A stretch of DNA of 64,000 nt from Alcaligenes sp. SDU_A2 (GCF_038237375.1 NZ_CP151273.1:2480001-2544000), one strand, 5' to 3'; shown: positions 27,208-36,973, counted from the stretch's first letter. Numbers and translations: made by a program. The notes: generated by a model not told the origin, from the letters alone.

Positions 27208-28098
27208 ATGAACGCGATCAGCATCAGACAACTTGAAGTTTTTGTCGGCATCGCCACCCTGGGCACGGTGCGCGCCTGCGCGCAGAGCATCCACCTTTCC
27301 CAGCCGGCTGCCAGCATGGCCTTGTCCGAATTGGAAAAACAGCTGGACTGCCCGTTATTCGAGCGCACACCCGGCCGCATGCAATTGACCAGCCGGGGAA
27401 AACAGCTCTTGCCCCAGGCCCGGGAAATTCTGGAACGCCTGCGTGAAATGCAAAGCCAACACGATCAAAGCGAACTACGCGGCGAAATTCGTATCGGTGC
27501 CAGCAATACGGTGGGTAACTATCTGATCGGCGATCTGGTGGGCAACTTTGTGCGCCTGCATCCGCGTGTTTCTCTGCACGTATCGGTAGAAAACACTGCG
27601 GAAATTGTTAACCGCCTACTGGAGCATCGCTGCGACATTGCCTGCGTAGAAGGCCCTGTCAACCACCCACAGTTGGAAACCTGGCACTGGCGCGACGATG
27701 CCCTCGTGGTTTGCGCCGCTCCCGACCACGCCCTGGCCGCCAAACCCCGGCTGAGCCAACGAGACTTTGCCGGCGCAAGCTGGATCATGCGCGAACGGGG
27801 TTCGGCCTCGCGCGCTCAGACCGAGCAGGCGCTCAGCGTTCTACCCGCGGGCCATATCTTGATGGAACTGGGCCAGGTCGAAGCCATAAAACAAGCCGTG
27901 ATTGCCGGCTTGGGCCTGGCCTGCCTGCCACAGGCCGCCACGGTGGATGCCGTCGCCAATGGCCGTCTACGCATACTGCACACCCCTTTTCTGGACCTGA
28001 AACGCCGGCTGTCCGTCGTGCTGCCTAAAGAACGCTACCGCAGCGACGTACTCGCCGCCTTTGCGCAACACTTGCAGGCCCCGCCCCAGGACACTTGA
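27208..28098 (+). CDS. LysR-family regulator (YeiE-like)
   Basis: The 296-residue regulator has an N-terminal HTH (IRQLEVFVGIATLGTVRACAQSIHLSQPAASMALSELEKQL) and a C-terminal effector domain (GEIRIGASNTVGNYLIGDLVGNF). I start at ATG 27208; a TTG two codons upstream is less likely. It is divergent from yeiH and resembles YeiE, the activator of yeiH and of cysteine/sulfite-related functions. The co-inducer cannot be read from sequence. Confidence 0.87.
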   Translation: MNAISIRQLEVFVGIATLGTVRACAQSIHLSQPAASMALSELEKQLDCPLFERTPGRMQLTSRGKQLLPQAREILERLREMQSQHDQSELRGEIRIGASNTVGNYLIGDLVGNFVRLHPRVSLHVSVENTAEIVNRLLEHRCDIACVEGPVNHPQLETWHWRDDALVVCAAPDHALAAKPRLSQRDFAGASWIMRERGSASRAQTEQALSVLPAGHILMELGQVEAIKQAVIAGLGLACLPQAATVDAVANGRLRILHTPFLDLKRRLSVVLPKERYRSDVLAAFAQHLQAPPQDT

Positions 28099-28217
28099 CG
28101 CAACTTTGCACTTTCGTCATCAGAGATCCATCTGGACGATGCTATTCTTGTTGCAGTGCAGCACGCGGCGTACCGACGCCGCCTCCCATGAGCCCTCTTT
28201 ACCGCTAGAGCCACGCC

Positions 28218-29444
28218 ATGAATGCCCAGACCAAGCCCGATCTGCTGGAACACGCCATGTCTTCTTTTGCCCGCCCCAAAGACCTGCCACCCTACGAAAC
28301 CGTCGCACTGGTGCTGCAAGGCGGCGGTGCCTTGGGAGCCTACCAGGCCGGCGTCTACCAAGGCCTGCAAGAAGCAGGTATCGAACCGGACTGCCTGTCC
28401 GGCATCTCGATCGGCGCGCTGAACACGGCCATCATCGCCGGCAATCCGCCCGAACGACGCGTCGAGCGCCTGCGTGAATTCTGGGACACCATCTGCCAAC
28501 CCTATTACGGCATGCCGGCACCCGGCTTCATGGAAAAAACCCTGTTCGGCATCAACGATGTCATGCGCGAAGCCATTGGTGCCTGGAACGCCAGCAGCGC
28601 GCTTTTCATGGGCCAGAACGGTTTTTTCCGGCCCCGCTTTCCGCCTCCGCCGCAAAACACGCCGGGCCTGGCCGAAGCGGCCAGCTACTACGACACCTCG
28701 GCCCTGAAAGACACGCTGGAGCGCTTGTGCGATTTTGACCTGATCAACGATCAGCGCCAGCGTATTTCCGTGGGCGCAGTTAACGTGGGCACGGGCAACT
28801 TCGTGTATTTCGACAACCACAGCAGCACGTTGCGGGCCGAACATTTCATGGCCTCGGGGGCCTTGCCGCCCGCCTTCGCCCCTGTAGAGATCGATGGCCA
28901 ATACTATTGGGACGGCGGCCTGGTCTCCAATACCCCCCTGTCCTATGTGCTGGACCAGTCGCCGCGCCGCGACACCTTGGTGTTCCAGGTGGATCTGTGG
29001 AGCGCGCGCGGCCCGGTGCCCACCAACATGAGCGAAGTCAGCGACCGGATCAACGAAATCCGTTATTCCAGCCGTACCCGCATGGTGACCGAGGACATGC
29101 GCCGCTCCCAGTACATGCGTCACGTGCTGGGCCGCCTGCTGGAAGCCATCCCCGAAGAACAACGCAAAGACTTCCTGCCCTGCAGGCTGGCCGAGGAAAT
29201 GGCCAACAACAAACGCTACAACGTCATCCACCTGATCTACCGCAACCAACCCTACGAACAACACTACAAGGACTACCAGTTCGGCCGTCAGACCATGAAA
29301 GAACACTGGCGCAGCGGTCTAGAAGATATACGCCACACGCTGATGCACAAAGACAGACTGAGCATGCCGGACAACCTGGCCGGTTTCGCCACCTACGACG
29401 TGCATCGTGATGAAATCGAAGGGCGCATCTCGAACGGAAAATAA
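28218..29444 (+). CDS. Patatin-like phospholipase (DUF3734 type)
   Basis: The 408-residue protein has the complete patatin catalytic apparatus: oxyanion loop LQGGGALGAYQAGV, nucleophile Ser in GISIGALNTAI, and catalytic Asp in WDGGLVSNTPL. These act as a Ser-Asp dyad for hydrolysis of acyl esters. The C-terminal third (about 290-400), with RTRMVTEDMRRSQ and repeated aromatic motifs, matches the DUF3734 extension often found with polyhydroxyalkanoate or lipid genes. No signal peptide is seen. It is flanked by unrelated genes and appears monocistronic. Confidence 0.88.
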   Translation: MNAQTKPDLLEHAMSSFARPKDLPPYETVALVLQGGGALGAYQAGVYQGLQEAGIEPDCLSGISIGALNTAIIAGNPPERRVERLREFWDTICQPYYGMPAPGFMEKTLFGINDVMREAIGAWNASSALFMGQNGFFRPRFPPPPQNTPGLAEAASYYDTSALKDTLERLCDFDLINDQRQRISVGAVNVGTGNFVYFDNHSSTLRAEHFMASGALPPAFAPVEIDGQYYWDGGLVSNTPLSYVLDQSPRRDTLVFQVDLWSARGPVPTNMSEVSDRINEIRYSSRTRMVTEDMRRSQYMRHVLGRLLEAIPEEQRKDFLPCRLAEEMANNKRYNVIHLIYRNQPYEQHYKDYQFGRQTMKEHWRSGLEDIRHTLMHKDRLSMPDNLAGFATYDVHRDEIEGRISNGK

Positions 29445-29573
29445 ACGTGTAGAAGCCGCCGGCGCGTCAATACGCCACCCGCAGCCCGGTGGCGCCCTTC
29501 GCCCGGCACCGCCAAACCCGCAGTAAGGCCCCAGAGCCGTTTTCCATTGGACGGCCCCTGCCCTTTTGCGAAT

Positions 29574-30500
29574 TCAGGTCTTGCGGCGGCTCAACACCAT
29601 CGCCCCGCTCAAGACAAAGGCTGTGCCCAACAATTGCATGGCCGTGATCGGCTCGTCCAGAAACCAGTTAGCCAAAAACAGGACCGACACCGGCCCGACC
29701 AAGCCCATCTGCGCGCTCATGGGCGCGCCGATACGCTCCACGGCCCACATGGTCATAAAAGTAGGTAAAACCGTATTGAACACGGCATGGATCAAGGACA
29801 GGCCATAGACCTGCGCCGGCTGAATCAGCCCCTCCCAACCGAACACGCCAAAAAAATGCAGTAAGGTATACACCGCCGAATACGACATGGCGTAGGCCAC
29901 CAGGCGCGTAGAGCCAATGGATTTGAGCAGTTCCCCGGAACCGATCAGATAGGCGGCATACGAGATGGCCGAGCCCAGCACGCACAGAGCTCCCAGCAGC
30001 ACATTATCGCCAGACAGACTCAAGTCTTGCACAAACACCAGGCTGACGCCCAGATAAGACAGGGCCAGCGCCAGCCATTGTTTAGGCAAGATGGCGCGCT
30101 TCAGGAAAACAGCCGAAAACAAAAGCACGAAAGTGGGGGACAGAAACAGAATCAGCCGCTCCAGACCGGCCGAAATATATTCCAGACCGATAAAATCGAG
30201 CAGACTGGCCAGATAGTAGCCGATAAACCCCAGGCCAACCAACTCCAGCCGCTGGCGGCCGGTCAGGGCTTTGAGTTCGCCGCGGCGCACCTTGCGCACC
30301 TGCCAGAACGCGATGGCCAGAAAAAACGGCAGAGACAGCAACATACGAAAACCGATGACAGTCAACGCCGTCACATCGTATTGATAGGTCAGCTTAGCTA
30401 CGATCGCCTTGGCCGAGAACAGAATGGAACCACACCCGGCCAGCGCCAAGCCGATCAAAAAAGAACTGCGCTGCGCACTCGGGCGCTGGCTTGCTTGCAT
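29574..30500 (-). CDS. EamA/DMT-family permease
   Basis: The 308-residue protein has ten hydrophobic helices arranged as two EamA repeats (about 12-150 and 165-305) of the drug/metabolite transporter superfamily. The substrate cannot be predicted. It is transcribed away from the marR-like gene, and a perfect TGCCTAGGCA palindrome lies 53 bp upstream of its start, so it may share MarR control with the efflux operon. Confidence 0.85.
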   Translation of the reverse strand: MQASQRPSAQRSSFLIGLALAGCGSILFSAKAIVAKLTYQYDVTALTVIGFRMLLSLPFFLAIAFWQVRKVRRGELKALTGRQRLELVGLGFIGYYLASLLDFIGLEYISAGLERLILFLSPTFVLLFSAVFLKRAILPKQWLALALSYLGVSLVFVQDLSLSGDNVLLGALCVLGSAISYAAYLIGSGELLKSIGSTRLVAYAMSYSAVYTLLHFFGVFGWEGLIQPAQVYGLSLIHAVFNTVLPTFMTMWAVERIGAPMSAQMGLVGPVSVLFLANWFLDEPITAMQLLGTAFVLSGAMVLSRRKT

Positions 30501-30552
30501 AGGACGATCACCGCTTTGCCGGCCAACTGACAGCCTATTGCATGCATATCAG

Positions 30553-30570
30553 TTATTGCCTAGGCAATAA
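30553..30570. promoter_or_regulatory. MarR operator between eamA and marR
   Basis: TTATTGCCTAGGCAATAA is a perfect 18 bp palindrome 57 bp before the marR-like start. The core TGCCTAGGCA recurs at 31,140-31,151, directly upstream of the efflux genes. Confidence 0.8.
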
Positions 30571-30627
30571 AAAAAGATTTAAGATATTGGCTGGAAATGA
30601 TTCTACTCTCGCCTTACCGCGCTGCCC

Positions 30628-31122
30628 ATGCCTGAGACGGTCCAACCGTACTATCGTCAAGGAACCGACGTCCTGAACGCCGCCACCAATCTTGGTCTGC
30701 TGATCAAGAACGTGTCGGCTTCGCTGCATCTGGCCATCAACCAACGCGTTGCCCCCCTGGGCCTGACAGCCATGCAATGGCGCCCCCTCATCATGCTGCG
30801 CTATCACAATGCCCGCACCCCGGCCGAGATCGCGCGCCTGATGAACATCGACACTGGGGCCATGACGCGTACCCTGGACCGCCTGGAAGCCAAAGGTTTT
30901 TTGCTGCGTCGGCGCTGCGACGAAGATCGTCGCCTGGTCCTGCTGGAACTGACTGCGCAAGGCAATACCGTCTCTGGCAAAATCCTGCCCGAAATCGCCC
31001 AATCCCTGAACGACCACCTGGACGGCTTTTCTGCCGCCGAGATCGATACCTTGTTCTGCCTGCTGCACCGAATCATCGACAACGGCCAAAAGGCGACTGA
31101 AGGCAAGCCAACGCCCGATTGA
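30628..31122 (+). CDS. MarR-family regulator of the efflux operon
   Basis: The 164-residue winged-helix protein has the MarR core: LGLTAMQWRPLIMLRYHNARTPAEIARLMNIDTGAMTRTLDRLEAKGFLLRRRCDEDRRLVLLELT (recognition helix and wing with the conserved D-x-R). It probably represses its own gene, the downstream efflux operon and perhaps the divergent permease. Two exact copies of the palindrome core flank the gene. Ligand unknown. Confidence 0.9.
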   Translation: MPETVQPYYRQGTDVLNAATNLGLLIKNVSASLHLAINQRVAPLGLTAMQWRPLIMLRYHNARTPAEIARLMNIDTGAMTRTLDRLEAKGFLLRRRCDEDRRLVLLELTAQGNTVSGKILPEIAQSLNDHLDGFSAAEIDTLFCLLHRIIDNGQKATEGKPTPD

Positions 31123-31139
31123 AATTTTTTAACCAATCA

Positions 31140-31151
31140 CTGCCTAGGCAG
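31140..31151. promoter_or_regulatory. Second MarR operator, upstream of the outer-membrane factor gene
   Basis: CTGCCTAGGCAG is a perfect 12 bp palindrome 38 bp before the ATG of the outer-membrane factor gene. A further half-site (CTAGGCAGC) follows at about 31,159. Confidence 0.78.
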
Positions 31152-31188
31152 AAACAAACTAGGCAGCATCTTTAAGCTGATTGTAAGC

Positions 31189-32595
31189 ATGAAGCACCTC
31201 ACTCCTCTACTGCTCATCGCCCTACTCTGCGGATGCGCCGCCCTAAACAGCCAGACACCACCTGCCGCTACGCTGGATGGACCTGCTCTGGGACTGCACA
31301 ACCAGGCGATCCAGTGGCCTCAGGAGCAATGGTGGACACGCTATCACGACCCACAACTGGATGCCTTGCTGGACCGGGCGCTGGCACACCACCCCAGCCT
31401 GCAATTAGCCCAGGCACGCATCCGCCAGGCAGACGCGGCCCTTAAAGGAGCTCGGGCTGTGCAATGGCCGACGCTGGATGCCGGCTACAGCCTGACACGT
31501 CAGCGCTTTTCGGAAAACTATATTTATCCGCCGCCCTATGCCGGCTCCATGCTGACCGATAACAACCTGCAACTGACACTGGGCTTTGACTTGGACTTGT
31601 GGGGCAAGCAGCGATCTTTGGCCGATGCGGCCCTGTCGCGTGAACAAGCCGCGCAAGCGGACTACGCAGCCGCGCGCAATGCCTTGGTTAGCGCTATCGT
31701 GCAAACCTACTTCCATTTGCAAAACGCGCTGGCGCAAGCGCAGACCCTGGACAGACTCGGCACTCAGTTCCAGTCCGTACTGGACATCACCCGTCAGCGC
31801 AAAGCCGCCGGCCTGGATACAGACATCGAAGTCAGTCAGGCAGAGTCGGCCCTGGCGTCCGCCCGCGTGCAACAGCGACAAGCGCAAGGCAATGCCGCCT
31901 TGCTGGGCAACCAGCTCGCCAGTCTGAGCGGACAATCTCCCGAACAAGCGGCACCCATCGCTATCCGCCCCCTGCCCCAACCCGATACTTTGCTGCCTAC
32001 AGCTCTACCACTGGAGTTGCTGGGACGCCGCCCCGACATACGCGCCGCCCGCCTGGCCGTCCAAGCCAGCGGATACCAAGTCACCGCCGCGCGCGCCGAC
32101 TTCTACCCCAATATCAACTTGAACGCCTTCGCCGGCTTCATGTCCTTGGGCTTGGACCAATTGGTGCGCGGCTCCAGCCAGATCTATGGCGTCGGCCCGG
32201 CCATCAGCCTGCCCCTTTTTCACGGCGGCGCTCTTAATGCGCAACTAGCGGCCCGGCGCGCCGAACAGGACATGGCCATCGCGCACTACAACCAAACCCT
32301 GCTAGATAGCCTGCGCGACGTCGCCAACGCCCTGACTCGCATCCACTCCTTGCGCGCAACCCGCCAGGAGCAGGCCAAGGCCTACGCAGCCATACAACAC
32401 GCCTATCAGATCGCCCAGCAGCGCTACCAATCCGGATTGGGCAATTACCTGCAGGTTTTGCTGGCCCAGAACGATGTACTACGCCAGGCTCTGCTGGATA
32501 CCGAACTGCGCGTACAGGCCTTCAATCTGGACGCAGAACTGGCTACCGCCCTAGGTGGTGGTTACCAAGAACCCAAGATCGCCCCAAAACCATAA
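31189..32595 (+). CDS. Outer-membrane efflux lipoprotein (OprM/NodT type)
   Basis: This is the TolC-like outer-membrane channel of the tripartite pump. The 468-residue protein has a lipoprotein signal (LLLIALLCGC, Cys at about 16) and two tandem OEP repeats (about 60-250 and 270-460) with long coiled-coil helices. Conserved pieces such as PDIRAARLAVQASGYQVTAARADFYPNINL and YQSGLGNYLQVLLAQNDVL are visible. It is first in the operon and 24 bp before the emrA-like gene. Confidence 0.9.
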   Translation: MKHLTPLLLIALLCGCAALNSQTPPAATLDGPALGLHNQAIQWPQEQWWTRYHDPQLDALLDRALAHHPSLQLAQARIRQADAALKGARAVQWPTLDAGYSLTRQRFSENYIYPPPYAGSMLTDNNLQLTLGFDLDLWGKQRSLADAALSREQAAQADYAAARNALVSAIVQTYFHLQNALAQAQTLDRLGTQFQSVLDITRQRKAAGLDTDIEVSQAESALASARVQQRQAQGNAALLGNQLASLSGQSPEQAAPIAIRPLPQPDTLLPTALPLELLGRRPDIRAARLAVQASGYQVTAARADFYPNINLNAFAGFMSLGLDQLVRGSSQIYGVGPAISLPLFHGGALNAQLAARRAEQDMAIAHYNQTLLDSLRDVANALTRIHSLRATRQEQAKAYAAIQHAYQIAQQRYQSGLGNYLQVLLAQNDVLRQALLDTELRVQAFNLDAELATALGGGYQEPKIAPKP

Positions 32596-32619
32596 CGAGC
32601 ACAACCTGCCTTGACCATC

Positions 32620-33798
32620 ATGTCTGCACAAACACCCGCTTCCTCTTCCCGCAAACGCCTGCTACTGGGCTTTACCCTGCTGATCGTGATCGCCGCTGTC
32701 ATCTACGGCGCCTGGGCCATGTTCTCGGGTCAGACCGAAACCACCGATGACGCCTACGTACACGGCAATATGGTCCAAGTCTCCGCACAAATTCCCGGCA
32801 CCGTGGTCAATATTGCCGTAGACGACACCCAACTGGTCCAGACCGGACAGGCGCTGTTAAGTCTGGATCGCGCCGATGTAGACATTGCCCTGGCCCAGGC
32901 CCAAGCCTCGCTGGCGCAGTCCGTGCGCAAAACGCGCAGCCTGTTTGCCCAGAACAATGCCCTAAAAGCCGACATTGCCGCCCGCCAGGCGGATGCACAG
33001 CAAGCCAAGATCAATCTGGACAAGGCCCGCACGGATCTGCAGCGCCGCCAGGCGCTGGGCAAAATAGGCGGAGTCAGCGGCGAAGAACTGCGCCATGCAC
33101 AAAGCGCCGTGCAGGCTGCGCAAAGCGCATTGGCGCAGGCACAGGCCGGCATCGAATCGGCCCGGGCGCGCCTGGAGACCAACAAGGCCCTGACCAGCGG
33201 CACCGATGTCAGCCATCACCCCGATGTACAGCAAGCTGCCGAGCACTATCGTCAAGCCTGGCTGGCCCGGCAACGCGCCGACCTGATCGCCCCCGTATCC
33301 GGCATGGTGGCTCAGCGCTCGGTGCAGGTCGGCCAGCACATCGCCGCAGGCGCGCCGCTGATGAGCATCGTCCCGCTGGATCAACTGTGGATCGAGGCCA
33401 ACTTCAAAGAAAACCAGCTTCAGAACATGCAGCCAGGCCAGCCGGTCACGCTGATGGCCGACTATTACGGCAAGTCAGTCCAGTACCACGGCGAAGTCGT
33501 GGGCCTGTCCGCCGGAACCGGCGCAGCCTTCGCCCTGCTGCCCGCACAAAACGCCAGCGGCAACTGGATCAAGGTGGTGCAACGCCTGCCTGTGCTCATA
33601 CGCCTGAACCCGGACGAGCTGCGCAAGCACCCCTTGCGCATCGGCCTGTCCATGCATGTCACCGTGGATCTGGACAGCACGCCCGCGCAGGCCTTGCCCG
33701 ATTCCCGCCACGGCTTGAAAACGGACATTTATGAACACGGCGCACAAGACGCCCAGGCACAGATAGATCGCATCATTCAGGCCAATCTCGCATCATGA
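32620..33798 (+). CDS. emrA: EmrA-type membrane fusion protein
   Basis: The 392-residue periplasmic adaptor has one N-terminal anchor helix (about 14-36), a biotinyl-lipoyl half (DDAYVHGNMVQVSAQIPGTV), a long coiled-coil hairpin (about 90-200) and a second lipoyl half (RADLIAPVSGMVAQRSVQVGQHI). I prefer ATG 32620 over the TTG at 32611. The stop overlaps the emrB start by 4 bp (ATGA). Confidence 0.91.
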   Translation: MSAQTPASSSRKRLLLGFTLLIVIAAVIYGAWAMFSGQTETTDDAYVHGNMVQVSAQIPGTVVNIAVDDTQLVQTGQALLSLDRADVDIALAQAQASLAQSVRKTRSLFAQNNALKADIAARQADAQQAKINLDKARTDLQRRQALGKIGGVSGEELRHAQSAVQAAQSALAQAQAGIESARARLETNKALTSGTDVSHHPDVQQAAEHYRQAWLARQRADLIAPVSGMVAQRSVQVGQHIAAGAPLMSIVPLDQLWIEANFKENQLQNMQPGQPVTLMADYYGKSVQYHGEVVGLSAGTGAAFALLPAQNASGNWIKVVQRLPVLIRLNPDELRKHPLRIGLSMHVTVDLDSTPAQALPDSRHGLKTDIYEHGAQDAQAQIDRIIQANLAS

Positions 33799-35390
33799 GC
33801 CAACCACACGCCCCTACCGAAGCGTCGGCGGACACCGTCCCGCCGCCGCTGACCTATCCGCCGCTGGAAGGCCGCGCCCGGGTCATGGGGACCGTCGCCC
33901 TGTCCGCAGCGGTCTTCATGAATGTGCTGGACTCATCCATTGCCAACGTCTCCATTCCAACCATTGCCGGCAATCTGGGCGTCAGTAGCACCCAAGGCAC
34001 CTGGGTCATTACCTCCTTTGCCGTGGCCAACGCCATCACCGTGCCGCTCACCGGATGGCTGACACAGCGTTTTGGCCAAGTGCGGCTGTTCGTCATATCG
34101 GTCATGCTGTTCGTATTGACCTCCTGGCTGTGCGGTTTTTCCTGGTCGCTGGAATCACTGGTCCTGTTTCGCGTGCTGCAAGGAGCCGTCGCCGGCCCCA
34201 TGATCCCGCTGTCCCAGGCACTGATGCTGGGCAGCTACCCACGCAACAAGACAGGCTTTGCGCTGGCCATGTGGTCCATGACCATTCTGGTCGGCCCGAT
34301 TGCCGGCCCGCTGCTGGGCGGCTGGATTTCGGATAACTACAGTTGGCCCTGGATCTTCTATATCAATGTCCCCATCGGCCTGCTGGCTGGCTGGGCATCC
34401 TGGCAAATCTACCGCGAACGCGAATCGCGCCGCATAAGCCTGCCTATCGACACCCTGGGCCTGATCCTGCTGGTGATCTGGGTCGGTGCGCTGCAGATTC
34501 TGCTGGACAAAGGCAAAGAGCTGGACTGGTTTGCCAGCCCCACGATTATTGTGCTGGCCATTGTCAGCGTCATCGCCTTTGTCTACTTCCTGATCTGGGA
34601 ACTGACTGCCCGCCACCCCATTGTGGATCTGACGCTTTTCAAGGAGCGCAACTTCACGGCCGGCGTCATCTCCGTATCCATCGCCTACGGCGTGTTCTTC
34701 GGTGCAGTGGTACTGATGCCCTTGTGGCTGCAAAGCACAATGGGCTACACCGCCACATCCGCCGGCATCGCGCTCGCGCCAGTGGGCATTCTGGCCATCG
34801 TGCTCTCGCCCGTGGTCGGTAAACTGCTGGGGCGTTACGACCCGCGCCTGCTGGCTACCTTCGCCTTCCTGGTGTTCGCCCTGACCAGCTATATGCGGTC
34901 GCGCTTCAATACCGATGTGGACATTCTGTCAGTCATGCTGCCCACCTTTTTGCAAGGTGCCGCCATGGCCACCTTCTTTATTCCCTTGACCACCATCACC
35001 CTCTCGGGCCTGGCACCAGAACGTGTCCCGGCCGCCGCCGGCCTCTCGAACTTTGCCCGCCTGCTGGCGGGCGCATTCGGCACCTCTATCACCACCACGT
35101 TGTGGGAGAATCGCGCCAGCATGCACCATGCGCACCTGACCGAGCTGGCCCGCCCCGGAGAGCCTGCCTTCGATGCCATCATGCATGGCCTGCGCCAAAG
35201 CGGACTGAATGCGCAGCAATCGGCTGGAGTGCTGAACCAAATCATCGAACAGCAAGCCCGCACGCTGTCCGTTACGGATATCTTCCTGGCCTCGGCCATT
35301 ATTTTTCTGCTCTTGTTAAGCCTGGTGTGGATCGCACGACCGCGCAAAGTGCTCACCGGCGGAACAGAGGCCGCCGCCGGAGCACACTAG
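33795..35390 (+). CDS. emrB: EmrB/QacA-type MFS drug transporter (DHA2)
   Basis: The 531-residue inner-membrane proton antiporter has 14 predicted helices. DHA2 signatures are present: motif D1-like LDSSIANVSIPTIAGNLG at the end of helix 1, motif A-like GWLTQRFGQVRLF, and motif C-like GPIAGPLLGGW in helix 5. It works with the upstream adaptor and outer-membrane channel to expel drugs or hydrophobic acids across both membranes. Last gene of the operon. Confidence 0.93.
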   Translation: MSQPHAPTEASADTVPPPLTYPPLEGRARVMGTVALSAAVFMNVLDSSIANVSIPTIAGNLGVSSTQGTWVITSFAVANAITVPLTGWLTQRFGQVRLFVISVMLFVLTSWLCGFSWSLESLVLFRVLQGAVAGPMIPLSQALMLGSYPRNKTGFALAMWSMTILVGPIAGPLLGGWISDNYSWPWIFYINVPIGLLAGWASWQIYRERESRRISLPIDTLGLILLVIWVGALQILLDKGKELDWFASPTIIVLAIVSVIAFVYFLIWELTARHPIVDLTLFKERNFTAGVISVSIAYGVFFGAVVLMPLWLQSTMGYTATSAGIALAPVGILAIVLSPVVGKLLGRYDPRLLATFAFLVFALTSYMRSRFNTDVDILSVMLPTFLQGAAMATFFIPLTTITLSGLAPERVPAAAGLSNFARLLAGAFGTSITTTLWENRASMHHAHLTELARPGEPAFDAIMHGLRQSGLNAQQSAGVLNQIIEQQARTLSVTDIFLASAIIFLLLLSLVWIARPRKVLTGGTEAAAGAH

Positions 35391-35513
35391 AACAGACTAG
35401 CCAGGCCATCGGCCGATGAACATCGGACGCAGTGAATCGCCAGGCTGCGCCGCAAATAAAGCACTTTAGCTTGCGCACTTTTAAAAAAACATGCTATATT
35501 TATTTTTCTCTGG

Positions 35514-35589
35514 TCCCCGATAGCTCAGTCGGTAGAGCGACGGACTGTTAATCCGCAGGTCCCAGGTTCGAGCCCTGGTCGGGGAGCCA
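35514..35589 (+). tRNA. tRNA-Asn (GTT), copy 1
   Basis: The 76 bp sequence folds as a tRNA: acceptor arms TCCCCGA/TCGGGGA, D arm with AGCTCAGTCGGTAGAGC, anticodon GTT at 35,547-35,549, T arm GGTTCGAGCC and encoded CCA end. It is identical to the copy at 37,542. Confidence 0.97.
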
Positions 35590-35604
35590 AGAAAAACACC
35601 AAAA

Positions 35605-35634
35605 AACAGCCTATTTCGATAGGCTGTTTTTTTT
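35605..35634 (+). terminator. Terminator of tRNA-Asn copy 1
   Basis: AACAGCCTA - TTTCGA - TAGGCTGTT followed by eight Ts; 15 bp downstream of the tRNA. Confidence 0.9.
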
Positions 35635-35710
35635 CGTCCTTCGCCTTCGCTCTCCACGACAAGATCGCGCATCCTAGCGTAGTGCAGGCTTATTCAGGTG
35701 CTGCGAACGC

Positions 35711-35746
35711 AAAAAAACCTTGGGCTGCCGAATCGGCAGCCCAAGG
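35711..35746 (-). terminator. Terminator of the porin gene
   Basis: On the minus strand a 13-base perfect stem (CCTTGGGCTGCCG / CGGCAGCCCAAGG, loop ATT) is followed by seven Ts. It lies 84 bp after the porin stop codon. Confidence 0.9.
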
Positions 35747-35830
35747 GGGCAGGCAGCGCTACGGTTCGCGCCCGCCCTTTGCACTACTGCTCGCCTGCTC
35801 CACAACAAGCAATGCTTGTTGGCCCAACGC

Positions 35831-36973
35831 TTAAAACCGGTGATTGATCCCGGCCGTCACCATCGTGCTCTTCAAATCATTGTAAAAGCCTACGTTGCGC
35901 GCATACGAACCCAAGGCATACAAGCTGGTGCGCTTGGACAACTTATGCAGGTAACCCAGGCTGAACACATGCTGGCTTTTATCATCATCGGTTGCACGCG
36001 GCACTGAGCGGGGATCGGCCATGGTCCAGGACCCCATCAAGGAGCCAGCCTTGCCCACCGGAGCCGAAGCACCCAGCGTGTAGGCGTTGACCTTCAAGCC
36101 CTTATGCAGACCGCCACCAAACTGTTCGGCCTGCAACGAGCCGCCGATAAAGCCGTCCCGCCCCTGCCCAAAGCCGGCATGCAGCTTGACCGGGCCAAAA
36201 TCATAGCTGGCGGCAATTCCCCAAGCACTGACATTGCCACTCTGACCCGCCACCAGCACGCCATTGCGCTCGCGTGCATCCCCCCAGCGTGCCTGATCGA
36301 ACGTCGCCACCGCCTTGAGTGGCCCCTGGCCGTAACGCAAAGCGACGCTGTACGCTTTGACATTGGCTTCGTCGCTATTAATGGCCCCATCGGGCAAGCC
36401 GCTGCGGTTCCATTGTTGGTTGCCATTAGTATTAAAGGAATACCCCACGCCCAATTGGAAGCCAGCAAAGTCAGGGGTCTGATACGCCAGCATATTATCG
36501 TAGCGAACCGTATTGGACGCCGTAAACGCCGTCCCTATCCCAAACTGGTAACCATTACCGCCGAAAGGACTGGCCACAGGCGAAAAATACTGGGACGTCA
36601 CGGTAACCTGACGGCCCATGTCCAGACGCCCCCAGGAATCGCCCTGCAGCCCCACTATCGCCTGACGCCCAAACAGCCGCCCCTGACGCCCCGAGCCCGT
36701 GCCCAAGTCAAAACCGCTTTCCAGCACAAAATTTGCCTTCAGACCATTGCCCAGATCCTCGCTGCCCTTCAAGCCCCAGCGATTGCCCAGCCAGCCCTGA
36801 TCGACCAAGCCAAAACGACTTTTCTTGCCACCGCCTCCGGCAAGATCATCGCCTTTCCATTGCTCGTAGCCCAGGCCCGTATCGACGATGCCATACAAAG
36901 TGACGCTGGTCTGCGCATAGGCCGTCGTGGCCAACGCCTGCATGGCCAAAACGGCCAACACACATTTTTTCAT
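35831..36973 (-). CDS. Outer-membrane general porin (betaproteobacterial type)
   Basis: The 380-residue protein is a trimeric beta-barrel porin for small hydrophilic solutes. It has a clear signal peptide (MKKCVLAVLAMQALATTAYA, cleavage after AYA), then SVTLYGIVDTGLGYE, the standard first strand of neisserial/burkholderial porins, SRFGLVDQGWLGNRWGLKGSEDLGNGLKANFVLES, RQAIVGLQGDSWGRLDMGRQ, and a C-terminal strand ending MVTAGINHRF with terminal Phe. It lies between two identical tRNA-Asn genes, reading opposite to them. Confidence 0.94.
   Translation of the reverse strand: MKKCVLAVLAMQALATTAYAQTSVTLYGIVDTGLGYEQWKGDDLAGGGGKKSRFGLVDQGWLGNRWGLKGSEDLGNGLKANFVLESGFDLGTGSGRQGRLFGRQAIVGLQGDSWGRLDMGRQVTVTSQYFSPVASPFGGNGYQFGIGTAFTASNTVRYDNMLAYQTPDFAGFQLGVGYSFNTNGNQQWNRSGLPDGAINSDEANVKAYSVALRYGQGPLKAVATFDQARWGDARERNGVLVAGQSGNVSAWGIAASYDFGPVKLHAGFGQGRDGFIGGSLQAEQFGGGLHKGLKVNAYTLGASAPVGKAGSLMGSWTMADPRSVPRATDDDKSQHVFSLGYLHKLSKRTSLYALGSYARNVGFYNDLKSTMVTAGINHRF

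Noticed and set aside
28035-29306. Minus-strand open frame opposite the patatin gene (423 codons)
   Set aside because: The plus strand encodes a complete patatin catalytic apparatus; the antisense product has no recognisable motif.
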